The notes beneath the pieces are model-generated. The model saw only the letters and a list, made by a program, of their open reading frames with translations, had not been told where the DNA came from and did no database searches. Below are positions 1 to 38,300 of a stretch of 64,000 bases of DNA, piece after piece. Numbering within the stretch: the first letter of the stretch is position 1; every line of letters begins with the position of its first letter. This stretch comes from Struthio camelus (Eukaryota > Chordata > Aves > Struthioniformes > Struthionidae), in contig NC_090954.1 of NCBI RefSeq assembly GCF_040807025.1, positions 13,037,501 to 13,101,500 of the forward strand. Direction: 5' to 3'. A program made the position numbers and the translations under genes.

Positions 1-24482
<24,482 letters not shown>

Positions 24483-25701
24483 GGGAAGGGGAGCAAGTGG
24501 GAGGGAGAGAGAGCAATCCTTTATTTACGTGCAATAGCAATGCAGCAATGCATGAATTTAAGAATGTGGCAATATCTACTAAAAAAGGTGGGGGGGGGGA
24601 AGGGAGGGACTTTTAATCATATGAACTGAGGATAACTGCAACAGGGAAGAGAAAAGAAGCTCTTGATTTGGGGATTGCAGGGTGGGGGTTAGTTTTACAG
24701 CATAGGAAGGTTTGGATTGCTCCAGCTGCAATCCAAGCAGTGTAATATATTAATATATAGTCATGCTTAATTATAATGCAAAGACAAAACAAAACAAAAA
24801 ACTGTTTTTTAGCCTATTAACAGCTTAGATTCTAAAGTCACTGGAATGATTCATAATTCCATGTGCAGAAACAACTGCAATTACGCTTTATCTGACTTTT
24901 GCTATAGAAAGGCCATACCAGTCAAGCACGTGGGGGTAAAAAAAAAAAAAAAACAACAAAAGAAAAAAAACCAAGAAGATAATTCTATGCTTCTCTAGAT
25001 TTTGCACTTTGAAAACTGGATAGATGGGGAAACTTAAGAAAGAGGCTGTGGGTTGTTCTTTATTTTATATATTTACTTTTTTTAGTTTCGGTTTTGCTGA
25101 TCAAACACTTTGTGACTTTTGGATAGAGGAACGCAAATGTGTTATCTCTCTCATCCCCATCAGAGAGCATCCAATGAGAAAACTGAAAAGGACATCAGGG
25201 CCTCCATCGGAAATCGCAGGTACCTTCTGTCCTTTTAAATGACCCCATAGGGTTAGAGTCCCAAGAGTCAGAAATACTATTCAGACCACTTGAAATGACG
25301 AAGGATTTTTAAAACAGCCCTCTTTTCCAACCCCTTCTGCCATGTTTGTTTACAATGGGGGGATGGGAGTACAGGTTGAGTTTAGTTAAAGCATAAATTA
25401 TATTTTAAAAATAGAGAATCCAGGCATATTTATTCCTCATTGTGATAGGATTGGGCAAATGGCAATATTCTCAGTCAGGGGTGGGGTGGGGGGAAGGCAG
25501 CCAGTGTACAGAGAGAACGGCTGTTATTTTCAGACATTTCATAGCAGTAATATTAATAGCTGGGCCAATGGACCCAAAACTCTATTTTTGTAACTATTTT
25601 GGTGCTGCATTTAGCTTTAACAAGGATGGGGAGATGAAGGGCTGCTTTGCCCTTCTCGGCCGTCTGGCAGAGCCCCAGGGTAGGCTGGCACAGCTTCCTG
25701 T

Positions 25702-25736
25702 GGGTGGGGAAGGGTGGGAGGGGTGGGGGAGGCGGG
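25702..25736 (+). promoter_or_regulatory. Strong G-quadruplex motif in the GLRA1 3' flank
   Basis: Seven G-runs, six of three or more and one of two, are separated by loops of one or two bases: GGGTGGGGAAGGGTGGGAG continuing GGGTGGGGGAGGCGGG. On the GLRA1-sense strand it would fold as an RNA G4 if this region is transcribed as 3' UTR. Function is inferred only. Confidence 0.6.
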
Positions 25737-27661
25737 TGCTTATAGAGGAGTTAGTGAGGGGCTCTCCCTCCAGCCCAGTGGTGGCTGGATGCGCCAGACA
25801 GCTCTGTGGCGTTATCTGAAAGCATAACCTGAAAGCTCAGGATTGGCCTGGGCAAGTCAAGGGCTTGATACCTGATTTGTCTCTCTGGCACCTTGTATGT
25901 CAGCCGGGCTGCAGCACCTGTGTTAATTCAGTCTTGCTCGTTTGCACTTTAGTGAGTGGGGTAGAAGCAAGTGGGAAGGAAGAGACAATCACTCTGCACT
26001 GAAGCACTTGGGGTCAGGTCTGGATTGCACATTAAATGACTGCTGACCCGAGATGCAGATCTGACGCTTTTCCAAGGAGCAGACAGGCTCCTGATTTCAG
26101 AAGCTGCATCCCCTGTTGCAGCTAGAGGCAGCTCAGAGCCAAGTTTCACGCCATAGATCAGCGGTAAGATGGAGCCGACCCCTCCAGAACAGTCAGGTCA
26201 GGTCTGGCTCCAGTCAGCTGCATCCAAGCCTGTGATAGGAGGTAGTTTATTCTCAGCTGCCAGTGTCCCAACCAGCACAGCAATGGGCAGCTGTTGGTGG
26301 AGTGCAGGGACTTGCAAGCTGCGTTAACACAGGGTCCATGTCAACAGTGGGGAAGAGGAGGAGGCCCAGAGAAAGCGCATTGCTCCCCTGGGGTGGGCAA
26401 AAGGACACCCATCTCCAAGGCTGCCAAATCAGCACCTTTCACCAGCACTAAATACACTTTATTTAAAAAACAAAATGTAACAGCATGGAAAAAGAGAACT
26501 AAAAAAGAAAAAACGTGATATGCACTGCATGGACTAGGGCAAATGCCAGTATTTTCTAATGCTTTGGCAAAGGCTACCTAGCTTCCTGACTCCCTTGGCG
26601 CTGATGAGACAGGGAAAGGTCATGAGACACCAGTGTGAGCCAGTATGTTATATGCCCTCTCCCTCTCCCTCCTGTTCCGGCAGCAGCAAACCCGCGGGTT
26701 GAGGAACTCTCTTTCCCTGGCCCTGGCAAACAGTGCTTTCCCAAGGAGGGAGATGCAAGCTGTTGAGCAGAGCTAGCATGTGATGCTAGGACAACCTTCC
26801 GAGCCTTGGCTTGAGACCAAATCCGCTGCTGGCTCCGATTTTGCTTGCTGAATTATTGAATTCTCTCTGCATCCACGAGGGCTTGGTCGTGCCAACGGTG
26901 GGTTGTGTAATCGCTTTAAATGACTTGTCCTTGCCGCAGCCCAACAAACAAAGCCGGGGAATTCCCCTACCTGCCCAGCAGGAGGGGAGAGGGAGGCATC
27001 GCCGCCGGCAATGCACCAGGGCTCTTTGCTCGCACAGGGGAGCCTCTGCCAATCACTTTCGCTTGGGCAAAAGAGGTCCTCCTCCTATGCTCAGGCCTAG
27101 CACCTCGGAGTCGAACAATTCAGCAGTGGTTCATGCAACTTCTCAGCCTCCCCAGGTTCACTGAGATGGCTCACAAGATGCTAAGCTGAGCAAGGGCCCA
27201 GCCAGCTTCAGGGCTCTGTGTTTCCTTTTAGGGAGAGTTTGCCCCAGCAAGCTTCATTACCCCGTTCTGCTGTCTAACTGCAGCTGCTCTAAGAAGTTAG
27301 CAGCAGATAGTTAACAAATCCCGTGCACTGTCCTCCTACCCAAGCGAGGTTTTATCCTACATCAAGGCATCCCAAGGACAAGACTGGAGCAAGGGAAAGG
27401 AATACATTCCTGCCTCATTTCTTTCTGCTCTGGTTTAGAAAAGGGCCTTAAGACCAAAAGGGGAATACCATGCTTGCCCCAGACATACTTGGAGATGCAG
27501 ATATAATAAGAGTTATCACTTCACAGAACTTCCAGTGCCACCTCTTGGTGCTGGAGAAGGCCAAAAGGAAGGCAAATTAGGGAACAGAAATCATCGGAAA
27601 GATATTTGCGTTTCCTGCTCATATTTAAGCAGCACTTCAGCCCATGGGAACTAGGGACTGA

Positions 27662-27667
27662 AATAAA
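27662..27667 (+). terminator. AATAAA, first canonical poly(A) signal after the GLRA1 stop
   Basis: A single hexamer about 3.2 kb after the stop codon. The downstream sequence shows no strong GU-rich element, so this is a weak candidate. Confidence 0.25.
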
Positions 27668-29273
27668 AACGACATGCTTATCAGCCTCTGGGAGTCCAGC
27701 TCTGCCTTTGCATCCAGTTCAACTCTGCCAACTACTGGGTGCATTTGATGCTCACCATAAAGCAGTGTTATTTCCTCTCCTTTAGGCACCCAGTTTCCGT
27801 TCAGGCCATCCTTCAGCCCAAAGGCTGCCTGCACAGTTGCAATGAGCAGCATTCACATCCTAACATGAAACGTCCTGTGATTTTGGCAAAGGCCTAACTG
27901 TACTGAGAGCGCCGTCCTGCAGAAATTCTGCAGGTAGTTTCACCATGTAGACAAAACCTTAGACTGTTCTAAGAGCCCCTGGCAAATCTGTGCAGTTTTC
28001 ACAATCAGCTGTTTTTCTCCACCTGTACTTCGCCATGTTTAGTCGCTGTATTACAACAGAAATTGCTCTGATATTCTCTTTTTCAAAATAGGCTGCTTTA
28101 ATAGTACCAACAATTATATTTGTTAGTGAGAATGTACAAGATCTATAGATATATCTGGAAGCTACCCTGCAATATCAGAATTTAACTCAATAGTTGTTAG
28201 TTCTCCATAAAAAAAACAGTCCCAGAAGGAAAAAGCCTCTGAACAAAATAAGCAGCTGTCTAGCAGTAAAGAGAGAAAATAAGAGTCCTAATTCACTTGG
28301 GCTTTTTGGAAAAACATATCCTTTTCCAAACAACGTTATTTCCAGACGTTACTAAAAACGTTATCACCTCATGAGCAGGAATTATTTTTCCTTATATGTA
28401 AATATAACTAGGGGAAAAGAAAACAAAGGTAGGATAAACTTACTATTTTTTGGTCAAGTAGATGGGTTTTTCACACTTTAACTTCTGATTAAAGTGGCTT
28501 TCCAGCTGGGATCCCAGTAACAGAGAAATCTGTGAGTGGTGCAGATGTTACACTCTCCTGCCTTAGAGATGAGTCCACACCCTGTTTCTAGCGTGGGGAT
28601 GCTCTGAATACTGGGCTCTGCACTTGGACAGCCAGTGTCCCTAGCTCCACTACTTTTGTCTCGGCTGCCTCCCTGTGCCAAGAGAGCTGGAACCGCACTT
28701 CAGCCAGGGCTGCAGAAGGTCCAGGACAGACCAGTAAGCGAATGGTCTCCTGTAGACTGCAAGGCTTTGTCTTGACCCCAGGAAAGGATTAGCTGACCTT
28801 TAAATACACGGGCAGGACCATGCATTTCATAGGTCCCATCCCACCCCCATTCCTCCTGTCCTAGAAACCTTTGCTGGTCCAGGACTGGGGCACTTTTTTT
28901 CCTGGAAGCATCAAACAACTCCAGGTGCTGGAAATTCTTATGTCCTGTGAATAGAAACCACTTCTTTTTCCAGACTTTTCTGGAGGTTGGATTTTTTGTT
29001 TGGTTGGTTTTTTGATTCCGCTACTTCTCAAGATCTTTGATTTTAAGGCAAAGCCAAGACAATTCAAATTACACCACTGATCGCCCTTTATCTTGGCTGT
29101 ACCTTGAGAACCTTGATTGGTTTCCTAATGCTGATGGAAAAGGACTACAAGCATTTACGATATATGTTTTTTAAAAAGATAGGAACGTTTGAAAGGAGAA
29201 AAGGCTATTTTAAAGTGTCATATTTTTCAAAGATTTTATACAATCATATTTTTGTACTGTACTACCATTCTTT

Positions 29274-29308
29274 AATAAAGCATAGTTCTTATCCCTATGC
29301 CAAATAAA
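29274..29308 (+). terminator. Tandem AATAAA polyadenylation signals, candidate GLRA1 3' end
   Basis: AATAAA occurs at 29274-29279 and again at 29303-29308, after an AT-rich, T-run-containing stretch typical of avian 3' UTR ends. Both lie on the GLRA1 strand. Assignment to GLRA1 is inferred from position only; the gap of 4.8 kb from the stop codon is the main doubt. Confidence 0.4.
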
Positions 29309-29310
29309 GA

Positions 29311-32300
29311 GAAGTTAGTCTCTTCCAATACCCCATTCCTACTCTAAAACCTCACTACAGGCAGCAATGAGTAACACACTATGAACCCTTGCCTTGTTCC
29401 CTAAAACACAATCCTACCAGCATGGCTGCAGCGATACGTCACTCCCTGCTACCTGGATTTCCTAAATCTCCTATGTCCGGGTGACTGCAAGGAACAGGCC
29501 TGGTCCTGCCCTGCTGTAGTACCCTGCAGAACTCTGTTCAATGAAAACAGGATTTGATCCCTTCTGTGCTAGAAAGCACCTAGAACGTTCCTGTCCTCTT
29601 CTCTAAGGGAGAGGTAAAGGGTATCTTACGCTGTGCAGGCTTCTCAACTGATTTCCATCATTTCTATAGAGACAGTATTTAATTGAGATACTTAATTCTT
29701 CTTCAGTGTGCTGGATGAGCACCAAAGTAGAAATTAACACTCATTAATTCTAGTATTGTCAAAATTTCTTCAGGTCCTTTAGGTCCTCTCAGCCCCTCTC
29801 TCCCTCTAACAATTATTTCCTAATGGCAGTTGCATCTCTTTTGCAGAAATTAATCTAATAACCATGAGTCTGTAACCATGTTAAAGGATATTGCATTTTT
29901 CTCTGTTCATCTCCCTTCTCCCTCCACCTGAACTTTCATTTCTACGGGGAAAAGTTCATCAGCTCTGCAACCTTTGATGGGCCTGGTATGGATAGGTATC
30001 TTGGGAAATAAAGGTAAAAATACATCAACAACTCCTCCTGCCTGAGCAGACAGGATAACAGAGTTACCAGGGAAGCACTCCCATAGCAAAGCATGCACAG
30101 AAAGGACTCTTTTGAGTCTCTGAGGACTCAAAATGACCATCAAAGGTCTAGCAAAACTGGGTTGCAGTCCTCATGCACTTTATTGCCAGGCTTCCATGTA
30201 GAAACTGCTATGGTGTTATGTCTTTGTACTATTCCTGCTCCTTAGGTCTACTGTAGACAGGGTCAGCTCCTAGTAGTGCTGTAGACAGGGAAGCCGGGTT
30301 TGACCCAGAACACACACATGGAAAGTGCATGGTTTGGGAACAGATTCAGCACAAGGGGATGTTGCTGTTTTCAGAGGAGACAGGCGGGGATGGCTTCACA
30401 CTGGCTTAAGGATCTAATCAGCACACAAAGCATTGCTACTAGGCCTTGCAGGCTGCGCTTAGTACTGTCACTGCTCCTGTCAACAGTAAGAAGCCAGTTG
30501 CGAAAAGCACAATGCACAGGGACCTCAACAACTTCCCAGAAGTGGAAGCTCACAAAAGACAGAGAGGATGCAAAATCCTACCACCAGTTAGCAGTGTAAG
30601 GTTGGAATAGGTTGGTATTTCCAGCATAAAATCATCCATCTTTTACTGGACATGAGATTATACCACCTGAAAAAACATTAACCCAGGTTAAAACTAACTT
30701 TTATGTATAGATTTGCCACTAGAATTGCATTAAGTACCTTAAGCAAAACAGGGACTCCTTCACTTACAGAGGGAACTTGGCTGAGCCTGGCTGAGGCATA
30801 AGGCAGTCATTAACTGCATGCTCCGTCTCTGAGCTGCAAGCAAGCATACAATTGCCACTCCAGGTGAGTCAAGCTTGGCAGAAGCAGGAACAGGCAAAAT
30901 TATCCTTGAGCAACCGGCTCTGAAGGGCATGGAGCTTTCTTAGCATTTTTTTTTTTTCTTTGTATGCCTTCTGGGGAGCTGGTCCTAAGATTGTTAGCAC
31001 TGTAGCAGGCTGAAAACATCTTCTCCAGTGGGTCTGAGAGAAGAGATGTCTGGCTTATTTAGGCACCTGGTGGGGGCGGGGAGGGGCACAGGAGATATAC
31101 CACAGGCCTATTTGCTCTCTAGTGCTTTAGCCTGTGTCCTCACCTCACCGGGTTACCTGTCTGACAGAAGCATGAATCAAGCTTTAGTCTGCATATCAGC
31201 TGAGCTAGCTAGCCTTTGTCGAACACATCACAGATTTTGGGCACTAGGCTACAGCTCCAGATACACAGCAGGTAAGAGCCTGAATTAACTTTGAAGGGAA
31301 GACATCCTAACAGGCACAATTATATTAAGGCCAGATAGTGGTCTTGCTCAAATCAGCATTACCCTATCATAGCCCTGCTGAGATCAACCAGCCATGACTT
31401 CTCATGATAGGAGAATCAGGGCTTGGGCTTCAGGGTTTCTTGCTTCATACCTACAGGTATCCCAACCGGTGACCTTTATTGAACTAAAACTATGCAATAT
31501 CAAACAGATTGTGTCAAGGGTGGTGCCTTAGCCACCTCTCCTGGATATGCACTCATATTTTAAAATCCTCATCAGAAGGTACGTCTGATGGGGTAAAGAA
31601 CCAACACACAAGCCCCTAAGGAGCAGGGCCAGCTCTGGGGTTTGGGATGTGCCACCAACAGACATAGCTGTGTTGTTACCACTGCTTCTAGGCCAGCTCC
31701 GTTTCTGTGAGGCTGCAGTATTAGAAGCAGAGGAGTCCTAAGCTTCCTACCCAAGAACACAGGACTGGGATCAGAGGGAAGCAAGGAAGAACAGATAAGG
31801 ATTGATGCAAGGGACAGGAGCTTGTATCCTCTTCCTCACTGTAGTAAGTGCAGTCATGCTTGAAATCTCACTCTGCGTAATCCTCATCTGGGGGCCAGGG
31901 CACTGAAATGCTGCCGCTTGCTCCTTGGGGGACTGGTGGGAGAACTCGAGAGGCTCGACTTGTCCTGTGGAGGAAGGAGTGAGGTACAGCAGAGAGATTC
32001 CCAAAAGAGGAAAGAGCAGAGACCCAGACCATGGGTAGCGGCAACTCTGATAAACTCAAGAAACCATCAAAAAGAGAAAGGAGCTGCAAGAGAAGGGGCA
32101 ACTGCCATAATACAAGAATGGTGCTGGAAGTGCACCTCCCTGAACAACCGCACACTAAGGTGAGGGATGCTGGTACACCCTTCACAGGCAGGAGTATATT
32201 GAACTCTCCTGGGAAGTCCTTACTCAGAAGCTTGCCTCTGCTTGCCATCAATCCCACTTTTTAACCAGGAAGAAGAAAACAATTCCAGTGAATTAGACCA

Positions 32301-35300
32301 CTATTATACCTTCTCCTTGTCATCTTAGTAGAAGTAACCACAGCCATGCTATTGGCAATAGCCACAGCCTGAGCAGCAAAGCTCAGCTCTAGAAAAAAGT
32401 TCTCTGCTACAGGCTGGCCCAACAGAACCTTAGCAGAAGGGAGCACTGTTTCCTTTACCTTGTGTTTGCCCAAGTAAGGGCTTTGAAACACTGCTCTCTA
32501 CCTGCACTGAATTTTTTGTTTCCTTTCTATCCCACTCTTCCCAAACCTGCCTATGTTTTGATCCAGAATGATACCAGGGTTAGATAAGAAATAAGCAGGG
32601 AAAGCAAGTTTAAAAGCATCATAATCCAATCTGAAAACCCCTGAATTAGCCTACTTCAAGTGGAGGAATTTAAAACAGCTCCTCCCTCTCCAGGCTGATG
32701 TCTCCTTTATAGTCCTTCAGCACTGATCAAGGTCACCAAACTTGACAGGGCAGTTGAAAAAAACACGCATGCATGTCAACTCCTTGATTGACAAGCCCCT
32801 CCTAAAATCAGTTTAAGACAGCACGTTAATTTGGGGATCTGTCAGCTTTGGAAGTGTTCAAACTAGAATTTTTTGGAAGTAAAAATACCAAAGGTCCAAA
32901 CAGCGATGCTCTGTGAGAATTTGAATGGTGGGTACGTAATCCACCTTCCCCTCAACGGGACGAATAATTTGCTGTGCTTGAACATTACACCTTCGAGCTC
33001 CATCCTGCTGGTCACTACAACAGTGTCTCACTGTACAATTAATGCTGCGCTCCCAGCAATTGGTGTAGTAAGTCAGGAGAGACAGGCAAGTTCAGAGAAG
33101 TTTGAGCTGTCAGACACTAAGGCACAAAGGCCTTAACTCACCACATGCGTGCGGAATAAGTTACCCAGAAATGCACCACCTGGAGCATCTCAATCCTAAC
33201 ATGAAATGGAATTCATATATAAAAGATAAAAGTTCGTGTGGTTCCTGAGCCTGACTATGACGTTACAGACAGCGTCGATCACGGTCAGAGCTCATCACTG
33301 TTTTCATGGACTTCAGAGTTGCAGGAAAAAAAAGGCAACGTTTATGTTTTGATAGAACTGAAAAAGAAGGCAACTGCTACAAGCCATTAAACACATGTGT
33401 TTGAGATGCAGTCAAACTTTAGTGATTTAAGAGATCGATCTATAAAGAGATCTAAAGATGAAGCAACAGACTAAGGACTTCACTCGAAAATGGCCTGACA
33501 TGCAAAGGTCACAGTGCATTTCATTGCGATTTACCATCCCTGCAGCATTGGTGAACACCATTCTGGAAGCAGCCTTTGAATCCTGAAGATGCACAAACCC
33601 TGTTCTAAGCAGCTGTTTGTTACCACCAACCTGAGATCAAACAGCAGCCATAAGCAGGCATAACATCCATTGTGGACAGTGACATTTTATGGACTGTGTT
33701 GTCTACTCACACTCTACCACAACGTGCAACATATCATGCTTATTCTATTAAAACTGAGAAGTATCGCAGAACTTGCATAAAAGGAAGGGAGGACCCAGGA
33801 ATTTCTCCCTTCCAACTACAGACGCACACCTCCCATTTACATGATTTTGTAAATGAATTTATCTTAAGAAGAAAAATAAAAATACTTAAGATATTTGTGT
33901 TCAAGACAACTATTGCACACTTCGTTTCACTTGCGGGGGCGGGGGGGATACAAACACACACAGCAGAAATACTTTCTAATTGAAAGCATGCAAAATAAAT
34001 AGAAGTGGGAACAGTTCAGCACATAGAAAGCATGTTTGCATTGTTATCTTTGAGAAACAGCATTTCAGAGCTTCCCAGAAGCATCCACCTCACTGGTCAA
34101 AGCCCTAAGAATCTGATATCTTAAAAGGATACCTCCCTAAAAACTTTTATAAAGCTATTAAGTAGCGGCCTTGTTTTGTCCCATCTTCTGCATCTCTCCC
34201 ATCTGTAAGCCCTTTCTATGAAGAAAATCTTTGTTTCAACAGCTTGACTTACTAAAGCTCATTTGTTCCAAAATACAACAGAGCCTTGATACTGTTTATA
34301 CCAGGGACAGCAAAGGGCTCTTGACAGATGAGCTGGGCTGGCTTTAGCAGCCACACTGTAAGATGCTACTGGCTACCACATCCCTCTGCCCAGAGTCACT
34401 ACGTCCCACAGAGAGGACAGTGAGGATGACTCTCTCAGACACCTTTCACTTTGTAGTGGAATGGAAGTCTGCCAAGGCAGCTGCTCTAGCTAAACAGGCG
34501 AGTTGCCACCCACGGCCACCGCAGCCGTAGGGCAGACCAGACAGCGGAGAACTGCACCCTCTTGAAGTGCCCATCCAGACCCCATACGACCCCAATGACC
34601 CAAACAATAGAAGTCCTAAATGCTAACTCCTGGACTATTTCTGCTTTTTAAAAAACAAACAAAAAAAAAACCCACACACAAAAATCAGGATACAGGTATT
34701 TCCTCTAGCTTGCTCATGAAAGGACAGGATTGGTAGCAAGGTCACATTTTCCATTTCTCTATCTTACTGAAGCCTCAGAAAGCAGCAGTGGCATTCAAAT
34801 TGCCCTACTTTAACTGACTCTTAAGCAGAGGAAAAAGAAGAAGCTGCAGTTTAGGGGATAAAACTCTCCTCCCTTTAACTTCAAGTAAGCTTCTATAAAA
34901 CAGGTGAGGAAGTAGTTCAAATTCACCTGTCCCGGTTTTAGTTTGCTGCCTAGTGAAGCGGGTACTAAAATATTGTCACAAGATTATGGCACAGGGGATT
35001 TTCAGACAAATGTTCACACAAAGAACTAATCACTCTGGAGTGTAGGTAAGCAGGACTTGCTCTCCAGCTACCTGTGCTGAACCATTAACAGCAGTTTTGC
35101 TGTTACAGGTTCTGCTGAAGTCGGACAGCAGACAATCGCACAGCTCGTCTCAGCTCTAGCATTACAGCTGACTCAAAACAAGTCTGGAAGAAGATACTGG
35201 AAAAAGTCAAAGGTGATTAATTTTCATGCTTCTCTCCTCAAGAACAGAAGCAGCACTAGAGAAATAGAGAAAAAGCATGGTACCAAATCTTAGGATTTAA

Positions 35301-38300
35301 TTTCCAAAAATAATAAGCTAGCTTAGTTATGAAATGCTCACACCTTCTCCCTACTCACCTTAAAAAGGAACCTGTCTTTTCTATGTAAATTTATTAAATA
35401 TACATACATATGCATACACATACAAAATTGGTATGGCCTTACGCTCCATTTAAGGACATGTTTTTGCTCTACTGGTCACAGAGCGTGAAGAACTGCTTCC
35501 TTAAAAGCAACATTTTTACATCATGAAATAAACCTGTAACTTATACAATATGCATGACCACACAAAAGCATCAGCAAATTTTTTTTTTTGGCTTGTAAAA
35601 AAATTTTAAAATAGAAGCTCTATTTCAGCAGTTTGAAGATAGAATGTAGTTTCTGCTGTTAAGTGTATATATTTATTGAATCATACATTCATGCTGACTC
35701 CAACTAAAAAAGAAAATAAAGACTTTTCTGAAATTTACTCCATGGACTTTTAGTGCCAGAGATGCCATCTTATAGACCACACTAACCATCGGTGCATTTG
35801 TGCTGGTATAGCGCTTTATAGAAAAACAGCAAAAGAACAGTTTTACTTTAGGCCTTTTATTTTGAAGGCTAATCTCTCCCACCTGTGACCTTCTGAGCTC
35901 CACCTCACATAGGAATTCCTACAACAGTGGCAACACCAGCCTTGTAGCATGGAGAGCGCCAAACCATTCATGCTCTTGAATTGCTTTTTATCGTTTCAGA
36001 CTCTTGCAAAGCTGCTGAGTTTGCACACACAGTTAGCTTTCCTTTCCCAGCTTTCAAGACGAAATCTAGGCAGCAGAAGTGGGTCTTTCACCAGTATGAT
36101 CAAGAAGGGTGTATCACAGTCAGTATAAAGCATCAAAGTAGCTCTGATCTTTCAAACAGCATTGACAGGTGCCCAAATAGACAGTTCTGGTTTTGTCGTC
36201 TTTAGACTATCCTGGATTTTAAGACCAGGAGCCCAATAAGAACAGTGGTATCTCCTGCAGAGCTAAGCTATGCCTTGAAGTCTCATGCAAGCTGAAACAT
36301 GCTCTGGTAATGAGGTTAGCTGTTGGGGTCCATTTTAAAAAAAATAAAAAAGGGCAGCAAGGGCCTGCTATTATTTGTGCAGAGCCTTAAGATTCTTAGG
36401 GAGAAAAACTAAGCTCCATGCAGATACCCAAAATATTTTTCCTTAAGTAGTCAGGTGTTTTGTCCAACTTGGAATATTATTGTTTGAGTAGTAGATCCCA
36501 TTTCAGCTTGGCAAGTGGTGCTTTGTGACATCAAAAAAGAGGGCAACACCCTGTCCTTTAAATCTATTTGTAGAACACACCAAATACACCATTGCTCTAG
36601 AATCCACTATCTTTAAGGAACAGTGGAGCTTGAAAGCGTTTTATTAAGTTGTTTCATGTCTTAAAAAAAAAAAAAAAAAAACTATAAAACTCCAAAATTC
36701 CACACAACACGCCAACAAACTTCTCACAAGAACTTAGGAGAGTAGCTTTTCAAGCCAGGCTAAGAATGGTACTGCTGAGAAATGAAATAATCTAAGAGAT
36801 AAGTTGTGCATGCTTTAGCAGGAAGTCATGAGGGAAATTGTTAGGGTGCCATTTGCTGTTAGCCCCAGGCAGCAGGACGTAAAGGATAGTCCTTCCACAT
36901 GCCACTGCTTACTCCACCCAGAGGACCCCTAGAACATCAGCTCTGAGCAAACTCAAAACACCCACAGTTCCAGACAGACAAGCAAGGACATCAGTTTCTT
37001 TCGGCTTCGCACAAAGGCCCCATGCAAGCCAACTGGTGCCTGAAAACGTTTCAGGAGGAGTTTTTCCCCTGGGGAAAGGGGATTGGAACTAAACCTGGTT
37101 AAGAGCCTTGCACAATTAACTAATGAAAATGCAGCAGTGGCAGCATGCCTTTTAGTTCTGTTTCAGGTAGTATCAAATACAGCTTTACATTTAAAAAAAA
37201 AAAAAAAAAAAAGAACACTTCTTCCTAATTGCCTTGCATGATTAAAATCAGCAAAAGAGGCTAGACTGCACTAGCCATATACATAATCCACCTTGATCTC
37301 AGAAACGTGGGCTATGCATTGATAGTCCTTGCACTGTACATAGGAAAGTACTGAAGACTGACTGTTCTTCTTCTAACAGCCCAGTCAATGCATAAATCAG
37401 CAGGACCTGAGGCTACTAAAAGCTTAAACAAAAAAGCCAACGTGATCACACTTTACAACAAACCTTTTCAGTATAGTTTGTTGTTACCTAGTCACAGGTC
37501 AACCAAAACCCAGATGAGGACATCGCTATAGTCACTTTTCATTTTACGATGCTGTCACCATAATTTGCTTTTTAAAAGTGTTTCTTCTTACAAGACATTA
37601 CAAGAAAAAAACTTATGTAAATATTTTATTTTGCCTGTCATCTTTTCGGATAAGTAAGAACATCACTTTCTTGGGTCTTTTATTAACATACTTATATTAC
37701 GGTTCATAAGAAAACAAGCATACACTTCACCTTACGGGTTTTAATTCTTCACTGATACTCCTCAGCTTTTGTCAACCCAGATAACAATAACCCAGAACTG
37801 CCTAACTCCTATTACAGAAGTGTTGTTTCAGGTTTACAGATGTTTTCACCAATTTGGTTAAGAGTTATAGAAGCTTCTACTAATAGCACTTTGGACTATC
37901 AAAGTGCAACCTGTTATTGTTGTTTTGGATTTGACATCAAAAGCACTGGAAATGCAACAGATGAGAAGGAGAAATTGCAAGCAACAAGGACAGACCTCAG
38001 TGAAAGATTTCTGTTGTACAACCTCACATGATGATCATTGTGGAATCCTGATGTAAAAATGCAGTAAGCTTATTTAAGACAATACCAGTTACCACCACAA
38101 GGGGAAGCAGTATGTATTTCCAGTCTGCTGACCACCAGACAGCACACCACAGCTATTGCTGTCACATTTAGCTCTGCTCCAATTTACCAAGATACTTAAG
38201 TTTCCAGGAACAGACCGTACACAAGTTAAACTGAGAAACATTCATAAGCAGGGAAGGGACAAATATTATAACATAAAACAACAATGAAGATGTAGTCAAA

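Larger units (their letters stand above)
24483..29310 (+). other. GLRA1: GLRA1 3' UTR / 3' flank (extent uncertain)
   Basis: No convincing gene is seen between the GLRA1 stop and about 29.3 kb. The first canonical AATAAA on the + strand is at 27662-27667. The strongest 3'-end context is 29274-29308, where two AATAAA hexamers follow about 150 nt of AT-rich sequence. A short transcript using a non-canonical signal nearer the stop is also possible. The region contains a strong G-quadruplex motif at 25702-25736, G-runs near 24590 and 25479, and an A-run at 24939-24953. The exact transcript end needs RNA data. Confidence 0.45.
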
